A DNA stretch of 64,000 nucleotides from an uncultured Schlesneria sp. (GTDB lineage: Bacteria > Planctomycetota > Planctomycetia > Planctomycetales > Planctomycetaceae): the NCBI GenBank assembly GCA_903871875.1, contig CAIQIR010000069.1, forward strand, positions 1 to 64,000, in the 5' to 3' direction. Shown here in pieces: positions 45,772 to 54,208 of this stretch. The translations under genes were made by a program, and so were the position numbers. The stretch's first letter is position 1. The number at the start of each line of letters is the position of its first letter. Below the pieces are notes generated by a model, which was not told the origin of the DNA, ran no database searches, and was given only the letters and a program-made list of their open reading frames with translations.

Positions 45772-48312
45772 ATGTTCAGGATGAACAGAATGTGCACGTT
45801 GTGTACTGGCCCAAGTCCGTGCCACGACATCGCCACTCCGTTAAGTTCAGATCCTGGCCTCGCTGCACCGGCGATCAAGACGCCGCAAAAAAAACTCTTT
45901 ATCTTCGTGACACTGCTTGCCACGCTGATTTGCTCTTTTTGTCCGCCCGGTTTCGCGGCCGACCTGTCAGAACTCGATGTGAAAATGGCCATCGATCGTG
46001 GCAAGAAATACATCGTCGATCAACAGCATCGGGACGGGTCATGGTCGATCGATAGCGCGATCGATGTTCGCGTCGGCGTCACCAGTTTATGCGTTCTCGC
46101 CCTGCTCAATTCGGGAATGTCGCCACAGGATTCCCATGCGAGCAAAGCGCTCCAGTACTTGCGTTCGCGTTCAGTCGAGGATCTTTCGGGGCCGTTTGAA
46201 ACCTATCAGAACGCCTTGTTGATCATGGCTTTGGTGGCTGGAAAGGAAAAGTCGGACTTCGCCAAGATTTCAGCCTTTGCCGAGCGTTTAGAGGGTGGTC
46301 AGCTGACTCACGGAAATATCGGCGGGTGGGCTTATGGGCTGCGAAGTGGCGAACAATTAGGTGGTGGTGATCAAAGCAATTCGCAATTTGCGATATTGGG
46401 ACTGCGCGAGGCAGTCGACGCGGGATATGCCGTAAATCGCCAAACGTGGGAACGAGCCCGTGAATACTGGGAAAAACGCCAGAATCCCGATGGAGGATGG
46501 GGATACCAATCGGGTGGCAGCAAGGGCAGTATGACCGTTGCTGGCGTCGCTTCGCTGTCGATCATTCAGCAAATGTTGCAATCCGATGTTGGCGTGGCAG
46601 CCGATGGGACACCGCCCTGCTGTGACGTACCGGCTCCCAATGAACATTTGCAGAATGGTATTAATTGGCTGGGGCGTAGTTTCAGTGTTCATCAGAATCC
46701 GGGAGCTGGGGGAGCGACCTGGTACCTGTATTACATTTACGGTGTCGAACGAGCGGGGCGACTTTCGGGCCAGCGATTCTTCGGCGAACATGACTGGTAT
46801 CGCGAAGGAACGGCGTATTTGCTGCAAACGCAAGTCGCTGTTGACGGGCATTGGGAAGGAACCGGTTCACAAGAGATGCAGCTTGTGGTCGGCACTAGCT
46901 TCGCTCTGTTGTTTTTATCGAAGGGACTTGCTCCTGTCCTCGTGAACAAGCTCAAGCATGGACCGCGGCAACCCAATCATCCAAACCAATTGACCGGCAA
47001 TGATTGGAATCGACATCCGCGCGACGTCCGAAACCTGACGGAGTTGATCTGCAGTATGCCGAAATGGCCCAAGCTGCTGACGACACAAGAGCTTGATATT
47101 TCCCGTGCCGTCAAGTCCGGAGGCGTGAATGCCCTATTGCAGGCGCAAGTACTCTTTATCACCGGATCGGAACGGCTGTCCTTCACCGCTGAAGAAATCA
47201 AACTGCTGAAAGACTATCTTGAGGAAGGCGGTTTTATTTTTGCGTGTCCGTCCTGTCAGAGCGATGATTTTGAGGCAAGTTTTCGTGAACTGGTGGCGAA
47301 GTTGATGCCACCTGGTGAAGGTGACCTGAAGCTGCTTCCACCAGAACATCCCGTCTATCGCAGCGAACATCCGTTGCAGCCAGAGGGAATTAAATTGCTG
47401 GGCGTGGACTTCGGCTGTCGAACGTCAATCATTTATTCGCCGGAAGATTTGGCCTGTTTGTGGGACTATTGGGCCAAGGTCGATCCGCCGAAGCGAAATG
47501 TCCAACTCAAGACCAAAATCATTCGTGCGACTCAGATTGGCGTGAACGTGATGGCATACGCCACCGGACGGGAGCCACCTGATAAATTGCAGGTTCGCGA
47601 GGTTCTGGCGAGTACCGGTGCGCTGGATAATGTGGAGCGAGGTTTGCTGCAGATCGCTCAAATCAAGCACGAGGGTGCGTGGAACGCGGCGCCGCGGGCG
47701 TTACGCAACCTGCTGATTTCTTTGAACGAGACCGTCGGGCTGTCCGCGTCAACGAAGATGCGAGATCTGTCACTCTCGGACAAAAATATCTTTCGATACT
47801 CAGTGCTCTACATGCATGGTCGAAATCGATTTTCGATTCCCGCCGAAGAGCAGCAGCAATTGAGACTGTTTCTCGATCGAGGGGGAGTGTTGGTGGCCGA
47901 TTCTTGCTGCGGCGCAAAACCGTTCGACAAAAGCTTTCGTGAATTCATGGCTCAACTTTATCCCGACAAGAAATTCGAGCGAATTCCTGTCTCACACGAG
48001 ATCTTCTCGGAGAAAATCGGCGCCGACATCAAGCAACTCAGGCGTCGAACAGTTGAAGGCGGTGAAAACGCGGCCGGAGGAAATTTTTCGGTTCGTGCCG
48101 CCGAGCCGATTTTAGAAGGGATTGAACTCGATGGTCGTTTTGCGGTGGTTTATAGCAAATACGACATCAGCTGTGCCTTGGAGCGACAAAACTCCGGAAA
48201 TTGTGAAGGCTATTTGCCCGAGGACGCGGTCAAGTTGGGGACCAATATCATCCGATACGCCATGCTGCAAAGCTTGCGGCTGAAGACCGCCGAGGGGATT
48301 CCGGCTCGATAA
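45772..48312 (+). CDS. Exported toroid (squalene cyclase-like) plus tandem DUF4159 protein
   Basis: Length is 846 residues. After a cytosolic-looking stretch a hydrophobic segment (about 42-62) exports or anchors it. Residues about 65-400 are a terpenoid-cyclase-like alpha/alpha toroid with repeats such as YIVDQQHRDGSWSIDSAI, KRQNPDGGWGYQSGGSKG and LLQTQVAVDGHWEGTG; QxxDGxW motifs without a catalytic DxDD. Two DUF4159 domains follow: about 430-610 (ALLQAQVLFITGSERLSFTA, LKDYLEEGGFIFACPSCQ) and about 640-846 (FRYSVLYMHGRNRFSIPAEE, LRLFLDRGGVLVADSCCG), each ending in a WxY/YSK..D strand. The role is unknown; similar proteins sit in planctomycete and other genomes with MoxR/DUF58 groups, which are not present here. 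Start choice is uncertain among ATGs at 45772, 45781 and 45790. Confidence 0.87.
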   Translation: MFRMNRMCTLCTGPSPCHDIATPLSSDPGLAAPAIKTPQKKLFIFVTLLATLICSFCPPGFAADLSELDVKMAIDRGKKYIVDQQHRDGSWSIDSAIDVRVGVTSLCVLALLNSGMSPQDSHASKALQYLRSRSVEDLSGPFETYQNALLIMALVAGKEKSDFAKISAFAERLEGGQLTHGNIGGWAYGLRSGEQLGGGDQSNSQFAILGLREAVDAGYAVNRQTWERAREYWEKRQNPDGGWGYQSGGSKGSMTVAGVASLSIIQQMLQSDVGVAADGTPPCCDVPAPNEHLQNGINWLGRSFSVHQNPGAGGATWYLYYIYGVERAGRLSGQRFFGEHDWYREGTAYLLQTQVAVDGHWEGTGSQEMQLVVGTSFALLFLSKGLAPVLVNKLKHGPRQPNHPNQLTGNDWNRHPRDVRNLTELICSMPKWPKLLTTQELDISRAVKSGGVNALLQAQVLFITGSERLSFTAEEIKLLKDYLEEGGFIFACPSCQSDDFEASFRELVAKLMPPGEGDLKLLPPEHPVYRSEHPLQPEGIKLLGVDFGCRTSIIYSPEDLACLWDYWAKVDPPKRNVQLKTKIIRATQIGVNVMAYATGREPPDKLQVREVLASTGALDNVERGLLQIAQIKHEGAWNAAPRALRNLLISLNETVGLSASTKMRDLSLSDKNIFRYSVLYMHGRNRFSIPAEEQQQLRLFLDRGGVLVADSCCGAKPFDKSFREFMAQLYPDKKFERIPVSHEIFSEKIGADIKQLRRRTVEGGENAAGGNFSVRAAEPILEGIELDGRFAVVYSKYDISCALERQNSGNCEGYLPEDAVKLGTNIIRYAMLQSLRLKTAEGIPAR

Positions 48313-48360
48313 TAGAGGGGTTGTGTACCAACTGAGCGCGAAAAAACTATGGACTCGGGT

Positions 48361-48388
48361 TTGGCAAATGGCAAGGGGCCAGTATACT
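48361..48388 (+). promoter_or_regulatory. Sigma70-like promoter for tRNA-Gln
   Basis: TTGGCA (48361-48366), a 16-base spacer, and TATACT (48383-48388). The likely start is near 48395, about 32 bases before the mature tRNA. Position and spacing make this the best promoter match I see in the window. Confidence 0.6.
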
Positions 48389-48426
48389 TCGGCGACGACT
48401 GCGGAAAGCTCCTGCGTGGGGCGCTC

Positions 48427-48497
48427 TGCCTGATGGTGTAATGGTAGCACGAGTGACTCTGGATCACTTGGTCGAGGTTCGAATCCTCGTCGGGCAA
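48427..48497 (+). tRNA. tRNA-Gln (anticodon CTG)
   Basis: All arms fold: acceptor TGCCTGA with TCGGGCA (one G-U pair), D stem GTGT/GCAC, anticodon stem AGTGA/TCACT with loop CTCTGGA so the anticodon is CTG (48460s), variable loop TGGT, and T arm CGAGG-TTCGAAT-CCTCG. The discriminator base is A and CCA is not encoded. It reads CAG codons. Confidence 0.95.
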
Positions 48498-48537
48498 TTT
48501 GGGCCGATCGAATCGTGATCGGTTTACTTCGTATCTC

Positions 48538-48759
48538 ATGATTCCACAACATGTTCTGGTCGGTGGTGTGATTATCGTGCTGTGCGCGGTGCTCTTGGCC
48601 AGAGAACGCTGGTTTTTGGAGACGACTTCCAAAGGTCAGCGGCTGATTCGTTGGTTTGGTGGTGATTTGGCGCTGTGGGTGCTTAGAGGTCTAATTCTCA
48701 GCGCAATCGCCTTCGGGGCGCTGCTGGCGGCGGGAATCATCCGTCCCATTCAGTGGTAG
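48538..48759 (+). CDS. Small membrane protein, unknown
   Basis: Length is 73 residues from ATG 48538, 41 bases after the tRNA. Two hydrophobic segments (about 6-20 and 46-66) are separated by a basic stretch (RERWFLETTSKGQRLIRWFG), which suggests an inner-membrane hairpin. I do not recognise the family. The frame has no strong ribosome site but the amino acid pattern and codon use look coding. It lies between the tRNA and ilvN. Confidence 0.55.
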   Translation: MIPQHVLVGGVIIVLCAVLLARERWFLETTSKGQRLIRWFGGDLALWVLRGLILSAIAFGALLAAGIIRPIQW

Positions 48760-49038
48760 GGCTGAACAAATCTGAGGATTCGGTGTCCGTTATCGGGCGT
48801 GGCATCACAAGTTACAGATTTGCGTTGCCTTGTGAATCCACCGAACTTGTTTCCACCGGGATGGCTGCTTACGATGTTAGGCCTTCTGCGTTGCGGGAAC
48901 GAAGTTTTGGGCTTCTTTTCGGATGCATGAAGGTCGGAACAACCGCTGGAAGGCGGTGGGTCGGGGCGACTGTCTCGACAATGACGAGTTCGTTTTGCAG
49001 ATCCGTCCCGGTTGCGTCTCTTGGAAAGTCTTCGTTCG

Positions 49039-49578
49039 ATGAAGCATGTGTTGTCTGCGATGGTGATGAACCAGCCAGGTGTGCTGGCTCACATCTCTGG
49101 AATGCTCGCATCGCGCGCGTTCAATATTGAAAGTTTGGCCGTCGGAGAGACCGAGCGGCCCGAATTCTCTCGCATCACTTTTGTGGTTGCGGGCGATGAC
49201 AAGGTCGTTGACCAGGTCCGCAAGCAGCTTGAAAAGATCATCACGGTCGTAAAGGTCGTCGACTATTTGAACCAGGATCTGGTCGAACGCGACTTGATGC
49301 TGATCAAAGTTTCCACGGAAGGTGGCCGACTTTCGGACGTTCGTGAGTTGGTGGAAATTTTCCGTGGTCAAGTCGTCGACGTCGGAACGCATCACGTGAT
49401 GATTGAGATTTCGGGTTCCGAAGGCAAGCTGACTGCGTTCATCGACCTGATGCGTTCGTTTGGCATTATCGAAATGGTTCGTACTGGACGGATTGCCCTG
49501 TCGCGACAAAAGTCTCTATCGATCGAAGATGCGCTTCAGCCGCCGCCTACCTATGAAGACGCCGCACTAAACGGTTGA
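49039..49578 (+). CDS. ilvN: Acetolactate synthase small subunit
   Basis: Length is 179 residues from ATG 49039 (GGAAAG upstream; a TTG nine codons earlier opens the frame). The N-terminal ACT domain shows MNQPGVLAHISGMLASRAFN (about 11-30) and IESLAVGETERPEFSRITFV, with the Gly and Asn of the valine-binding site; the C-terminal domain includes VDVGTHHVMIEISG and FIDLMRSFGIIEMVRTGRIA. It regulates the catalytic subunit IlvB/IlvI in branched-chain amino acid synthesis. The large subunit is not in the window. It is followed 64 bases later by ilvC, and both are likely one transcript ended by the terminator at 50712. Confidence 0.95.
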   Translation: MKHVLSAMVMNQPGVLAHISGMLASRAFNIESLAVGETERPEFSRITFVVAGDDKVVDQVRKQLEKIITVVKVVDYLNQDLVERDLMLIKVSTEGGRLSDVRELVEIFRGQVVDVGTHHVMIEISGSEGKLTAFIDLMRSFGIIEMVRTGRIALSRQKSLSIEDALQPPPTYEDAALNG

Positions 49579-49642
49579 TTGTGGAAATTTCGATTTCCGT
49601 TTGAAGTTGATGTCCCTTTTTCCTCCTGATTGAGAAGCAACG

Positions 49643-50647
49643 ATGGTCGCCAAGGTTTACTACGACGATGACGCTGATTTGTCCCTGCTCAAGGGTAAAA
49701 CCATTGCCATTCTGGGCTACGGCAGCCAAGGGCATGCACAAGCCCAGAACCTGCGCGATAGCGGCTGTACCGTCGTCATCGGTCAACGGCCCGGCAGCAA
49801 AAACTACGAATTGGCCGTGAGTCATGGCTTCAAACCGGTTTCGATCGCCGAAGCCACGAAGCAGGCCGACTTGGTCAACATTCTGTTGCCCGACGAGGTT
49901 CAGGGTGATCTCTATCGCACCGAAATCAAGCCGAACCTCAAGCCGGGTGCACTGCTGATGTGCTCGCACGGTTTCAACATGCACTTCGGACAGGTCGTTC
50001 CTCCGGCAGGTATCGATGCCGCGCTGGTCGCGCCCAAGGGGCCCGGACATCTGGTTCGTAGTGAATATGAAAAGGGCGGGGGCGTTCCCAGCTTGATCGC
50101 CTTGTCGCCGGGCGCATCCGATACCAGCCGCAAGTTGGCTTTGGCTTATGCGAAAGGGATCGGTGGCACGCGCGGCGGTGTGATCGAAACGACGATCGCC
50201 GAAGAAACTGAAACAGATTTGTTCGGTGAACAAGTCGTGCTGTGCGGCGGAGTCAGCGCCTTGATCAAGGCGGCGTTCGAAACATTGGTCGAAGCTGGTT
50301 ATCAGCCAGAAATGGCCTATTTCGAGTGTATGCACGAATTGAAATTGATCGTCGACCTGTTCTATCAGGGTGGCCTCAACTACATGCGCTATAGCGTCTC
50401 GAACACGGCCGAATTTGGTGATTACACCCGTGGTCCTCGAATCGTTACTGAACAGACCAAGGCTGAGATGAAGAAGATCCTGCACGAAATCCAGACGGGC
50501 CAGTTCGCCCTCGAATGGATTCTGGAAAATAAAGCCAACCAGCCGACTTTCCAGGCCATCAAGCGGCGCGAGCGAACGCACCAGATCGAAGAGACTGGCA
50601 AGCAATTGCGTCGGATGATGAAGTGGATCAATGCGAAAGAATATTAA
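49643..50647 (+). CDS. ilvC: Ketol-acid reductoisomerase (class I)
   Basis: Length is 334 residues, the short class I size. The NADP-binding turn is [19 protein letters not shown] (about 23-41), with GQRPGSKNY after beta-2. Active-site metal ligands are visible in [16 protein letters not shown] (about 188-203) and [18 protein letters not shown] (about 228). The enzyme reduces and rearranges acetolactate and acetohydroxybutyrate with magnesium and NADPH for valine and isoleucine synthesis. A GAGAAG lies before the ATG. It shares a likely transcript with ilvN, and a strong terminator follows. Confidence 0.97.
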   Translation: MVAKVYYDDDADLSLLKGKTIAILGYGSQGHAQAQNLRDSGCTVVIGQRPGSKNYELAVSHGFKPVSIAEATKQADLVNILLPDEVQGDLYRTEIKPNLKPGALLMCSHGFNMHFGQVVPPAGIDAALVAPKGPGHLVRSEYEKGGGVPSLIALSPGASDTSRKLALAYAKGIGGTRGGVIETTIAEETETDLFGEQVVLCGGVSALIKAAFETLVEAGYQPEMAYFECMHELKLIVDLFYQGGLNYMRYSVSNTAEFGDYTRGPRIVTEQTKAEMKKILHEIQTGQFALEWILENKANQPTFQAIKRRERTHQIEETGKQLRRMMKWINAKEY

Positions 50648-50711
50648 TAGTTGAGTCTCGGTTTCGTGAAGAACGCCTGTGAGTTCTTTTCGAGACGAGA
50701 TCTCATCCGAC

Positions 50712-50763
50712 AAAAAAACGAGCCGATGGATTCGCGATTTGCGACCATCGGCTCGTCCTTTTT
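50712..50763. terminator. Bidirectional intrinsic terminator after ilvC
   Basis: CGAGCCGATGG (50719-50729) pairs perfectly with CCATCGGCTCG (50745-50755) around 15 bases. TCCTTTTT follows on the plus strand and the minus strand reads seven T after it (A-run 50712-50718). It can end ilvC and the convergent HAD gene. Confidence 0.88.
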
Positions 50764-50804
50764 GGAAGCCCCTCAGATTGAGCGTTACATCAGGGATCTG
50801 CGGA

Positions 50805-51638
50805 TTACCGAGAATCGTGTTGTTCGAACAGTTGACGTAGTTCTGGCAAGTCGGTGGCGATAATGTGAGGCGGTTGCACAGCCGATTCGAAGTCGTGGCG
50901 TGTGCTGACACCGGTCAAGACGCCCGTTGTCGACAGGCCAAATGAAAGTGCTCCGGAAATATCCGTGTCATAGCGATCACCGACCATCATCACTTCGTGA
51001 GGTTGTAAGCCGATGCGGCGAATGGCTTGGTCGTACATGCCTGCGTTTGGTTTGCCGATCACGGTCGGCTCGACACCGGTCGCGGTCGCCAAGAGGGCCA
51101 GAATGCTTCCAGCACCCGGCAGCAATCCTCTTTCGCTGGGATAGCTGGGATCGGAATTGGTACCAATGAAACGGGCTCCGTGTCGGATGGCCAATGCCAC
51201 GCCGGCTAACTCTTCATAGGTCAATTCAAAGTTGATTCCGGCGATCGCGTAGGTGGCTTCCGCTGGTGTGGTCGTCAACTCGAAGTGATGTTGCTTCAGA
51301 GCGGCACGCAGTCCATCCTGACCGACAATGATCACTTTGCCGCGTGGCCATCCTTGTTCCTCAATCTGCTCGGCCAGCCAGCCGGCGGTGGCTTCGGCGC
51401 TTCCCAAGATCTGTTCGGGACGGGCTCGAACGCCCATCGAAGTCAGCTTTTCAACGAACTGAGCGGGAGTCCGGCTCGCATTGTTAGTGACACATAGCCA
51501 CTTACGTCCCGTGCTCTCAAGATAGTCGAACATCTCTTGGACGCCGGGCAAAAGGTTCGAACCGACATAAACGACACCGTCCATATCGAACAAGACTCCG
51601 CGGATACGCTGAAAATCCACCGGCGGGGATAACGTCAC
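50805..51638 (-). CDS. HAD-IIA family phosphatase (NagD/phosphoglycolate phosphatase-like)
   Basis: Length is 277 residues from a GTG start at 51638, chosen because GAGGAG lies just before it; the open frame runs 59 codons further. HAD motif I is [18 protein letters not shown] (about 14-31) with Asp nucleophile and acid/base; motif II is [17 protein letters not shown] (about 50), the TNN form typical of the NagD group; motif III/IV Lys is in [18 protein letters not shown] and [19 protein letters not shown] (about 216). Such enzymes dephosphorylate nitrophenyl-, UMP- or phosphoglycolate-type compounds; the natural substrate is not evident. It ends at the shared terminator. Confidence 0.91.
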   Translation of the reverse strand: MTLSPPVDFQRIRGVLFDMDGVVYVGSNLLPGVQEMFDYLESTGRKWLCVTNNASRTPAQFVEKLTSMGVRARPEQILGSAEATAGWLAEQIEEQGWPRGKVIIVGQDGLRAALKQHHFELTTTPAEATYAIAGINFELTYEELAGVALAIRHGARFIGTNSDPSYPSERGLLPGAGSILALLATATGVEPTVIGKPNAGMYDQAIRRIGLQPHEVMMVGDRYDTDISGALSFGLSTTGVLTGVSTRHDFESAVQPPHIIATDLPELRQLFEQHDSR

Positions 51639-52109
51639 AAAAAACTCCTCTTTCAGAATGACTTGAAACCAGCAGGGAAAATTCACGGAATCAGGTAAAT
51701 GAGTCAAGCGAGTCACGAAATTCGTTGGATTCGATATGTTGTGACAAGCTGACGGATGTCTCTGGCGCTGATCTGCCATCGTGTTGTCATAAAGTATCGA
51801 CGACTGAAGTGGCATCGGTGAAGCGTCTCAAAAAGGACGCTGCCGTATCGAACGTCGGCCAGCACTGTTTCGGAAGGCTTTCAGACTCACCTTTGACGAC
51901 TTTTGCCGTACTGCTCGAACTGAAATCGAACGTGATAATTTGACTTCCAGTCCAACCGCCTGATTTTTTCCGAAACCTTTCTGGGTTTCGACCGTTTGAA
52001 GTACTATCGGCTTGTCGGTCGCCAGTTCCCAAAGGCTCTCTGAAATGCCGATGTTGAGTGGTTCTAAATCACAATAGCACAAGACGTTCTGCTTCAGATC
52101 GAAGGGGAG
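51639..52109. other. Intergenic region between divergent HAD and DUF1549 genes
   Basis: It should hold both promoters. Open frames on both strands are short and I recognise none of them. Confidence 0.5.
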
Positions 52110-54065
52110 ATGATGCCTCCGCGAGAAATTCTTGTCGGAACGCTTCCAGCGTTATTCGCCTTGATCGCGTCGGCGATATTCGCCGGAGAGAGTGGAGCAA
52201 CGGAAGCTTCGAAGTTGCCGTCGTCGCAAGCGGTGGCTGCTGAGATCGACAAGATGATTCTGGCTGATCTTGATAAGTCCGGTACTCGAGCGGCTGAACG
52301 CTGTAACGACGAAGATTTTTTGCGACGAGCGTCGCTTGACCTGACCGGGAAATTGCCTGCACCCAGTGAAGTTCTCGCTTTTCGGTCGGCTGCGGAAGCG
52401 GACAAACGAGCCAAGCTGATCGATAAGCTGATCGCATCCCCCGAATTTGGTACGAATTGGGCTCGATATTGGCGAGACGTCATCTATATCCGTGCCACGG
52501 AAGCTCGATCGAGACTCAATCAAGAAGAGTTCACGACCTGGATGGCGGATCAATGGAACAAGGGTGTTGGCTGGAACTCGACCGTTTCATCAATGTTGAC
52601 GGCGATTGGAAATGTGGAAGAACATCCTGAAACGGCGTTGATCTTCGCTCAAGGGGCGACAACCGAGGATGTTGCGGCGGAGGCCTGTCGCGTGTTTCTA
52701 GGAATTCAACTGCAATGCGCCAACTGCCATGACCATCCGTCGGACATCTGGAAACGCGAACAGTTTCATCAATTGGCTGCCTATTTTCCGCGGGTCAGTG
52801 AGCGGCGAATGGGTGCGGCGACTCCTCCGCAGTTCGAAATTGTCTCGGTGAATACGGAAAACAAACGGGGGGAGTTCATGCATGAGCATCCTGATCTATT
52901 CGTCCGTCTATTTGATCGAAACCGAGATCACAAACTTTCCAAGGATGAGTTGTCCAGTGGGCCGAAGAAGGTCAATGCCAAGAAATTGTCGGGGATGAAA
53001 TCCGCCGAAATGGAGCCGTCGGAGATGAATTCCGATGGGATGAAAGCGGCGAAGCTTGGTTCCAAACAAATCGATCGACTGTTTGAAATGGGGGACGTCA
53101 ACAAGGACGAGTTGTTGACGGTGGAAGAGATCAAAGCCGTTCCCCAGCCAGGAAATAGGCGTCGCGGGCATCCCGAACATCATATGGTTGATCTGAAGAA
53201 TCCCGATTCCGCTGGAACTTTGATCGATCCCGCTTTCTTCGTGGATGGATCGAAGTTAGCCCACGGTCAATCGGATGAAGATCGCCGTAAGGCCGTCGCG
53301 AAAGCCTTCACCTCACCCGACAACCCATGGTTCGCACGAGCGATCGTCAATCGTGTCTGGGCGGAAATGCTTGGTGAAGGATTTTATATGCCAATTGATG
53401 ACCTCGGCCCGACCCGTACTGCTCGGTATCCCGAGGCGATGGAGTTGATCTGCACGAATTTTGTGGCGAATGGCTATGACCCCAAATGGTTGGTTCGCAC
53501 GGTTGCCAACACCGAGGCCTATCAACGGAAAATTGAATCGAGACCGGCTGCAGAAAATGCCCTTCCCTTTGCTTCGGCGGTCCCTGTTCCTTTGCGTTCA
53601 GACATCGTTTTCAGTTCGTTGGTGCAAGTGTTTGGTGTGACTGAAGACGCGATGGGTGGTCGAGGCGGCAAGGGCAAAAATGCGAAAGAGATGAAAGACA
53701 AGCCCCGCGCGTTTCTGCAAAGTCCTCGGTTCCTGTTTGATGCACTATTTGGAATCGATCCTTCGGTTCCCAAAGACGAAATCACCGGAAATATCCCACA
53801 GGCGCTCATGATGATGAATTCGCGAATTTTTCGAGCGGGGATGTCATCCAAGGGAGACACACAACTCAGCAAGATTCTGAACGAACATAAAGACAATCGT
53901 GACGCACTTCGCGAGTTGTATTTGCTGGTTCTGGCCCGAGAGCCTTCGCCCAAAGAGCTGGAGATTTGTCTTGAGTACATCGCTGACGTAAAGAGCCGTC
54001 CCGAATCGTTTGAAGACCTGATGTGGAGCCTGCTGAATTCCAGCGAGTTTATTTCGCGACGGTAG
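52110..54065 (+). CDS. DUF1549/DUF1553 protein with an inserted EF-hand segment
   Basis: Length is 651 residues; the second Met (52113) has the better distance from GAAGGGG. A signal peptide covers about residues 1-30. DUF1549 has NDEDFLRRASLDLTGKLP, EFGTNWARYWRDVIYIRATE and haem motif GIQLQCANCHDHPSDIWK (about 201). Then a segment (about 265-350) carries two EF-hand-like loops, DRNRDHKLSKDEL and DVNKDELLTVEEI, joined by a Met/Lys/Glu-rich linker. DUF1553 follows with NPWFARAIVNRVWAEMLGEG, DLGPTRTARYPEAMEL, and RELYLLVLAREPSPKELE. It lacks the N-terminal PSCyt1 domain of the other copy. The exported haem protein is paired with the DUF1501 gene 143 bases later. The role of the pair is unknown. 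Confidence 0.9.
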   Translation: MMPPREILVGTLPALFALIASAIFAGESGATEASKLPSSQAVAAEIDKMILADLDKSGTRAAERCNDEDFLRRASLDLTGKLPAPSEVLAFRSAAEADKRAKLIDKLIASPEFGTNWARYWRDVIYIRATEARSRLNQEEFTTWMADQWNKGVGWNSTVSSMLTAIGNVEEHPETALIFAQGATTEDVAAEACRVFLGIQLQCANCHDHPSDIWKREQFHQLAAYFPRVSERRMGAATPPQFEIVSVNTENKRGEFMHEHPDLFVRLFDRNRDHKLSKDELSSGPKKVNAKKLSGMKSAEMEPSEMNSDGMKAAKLGSKQIDRLFEMGDVNKDELLTVEEIKAVPQPGNRRRGHPEHHMVDLKNPDSAGTLIDPAFFVDGSKLAHGQSDEDRRKAVAKAFTSPDNPWFARAIVNRVWAEMLGEGFYMPIDDLGPTRTARYPEAMELICTNFVANGYDPKWLVRTVANTEAYQRKIESRPAAENALPFASAVPVPLRSDIVFSSLVQVFGVTEDAMGGRGGKGKNAKEMKDKPRAFLQSPRFLFDALFGIDPSVPKDEITGNIPQALMMMNSRIFRAGMSSKGDTQLSKILNEHKDNRDALRELYLLVLAREPSPKELEICLEYIADVKSRPESFEDLMWSLLNSSEFISRR

Positions 54066-54208
54066 GCAGCTGGTTGGAACTCACCTGATCTGACGAACCT
54101 TATCGATTACGCGAATCAGCCTGATCGGCGGCGGAAGCTTGGCATGGCTTTGTCCGCCGAGTCCCAACACCATATCTCTGAATACAGCTCGAAGAAGGAG
54201 TTAAAGTG

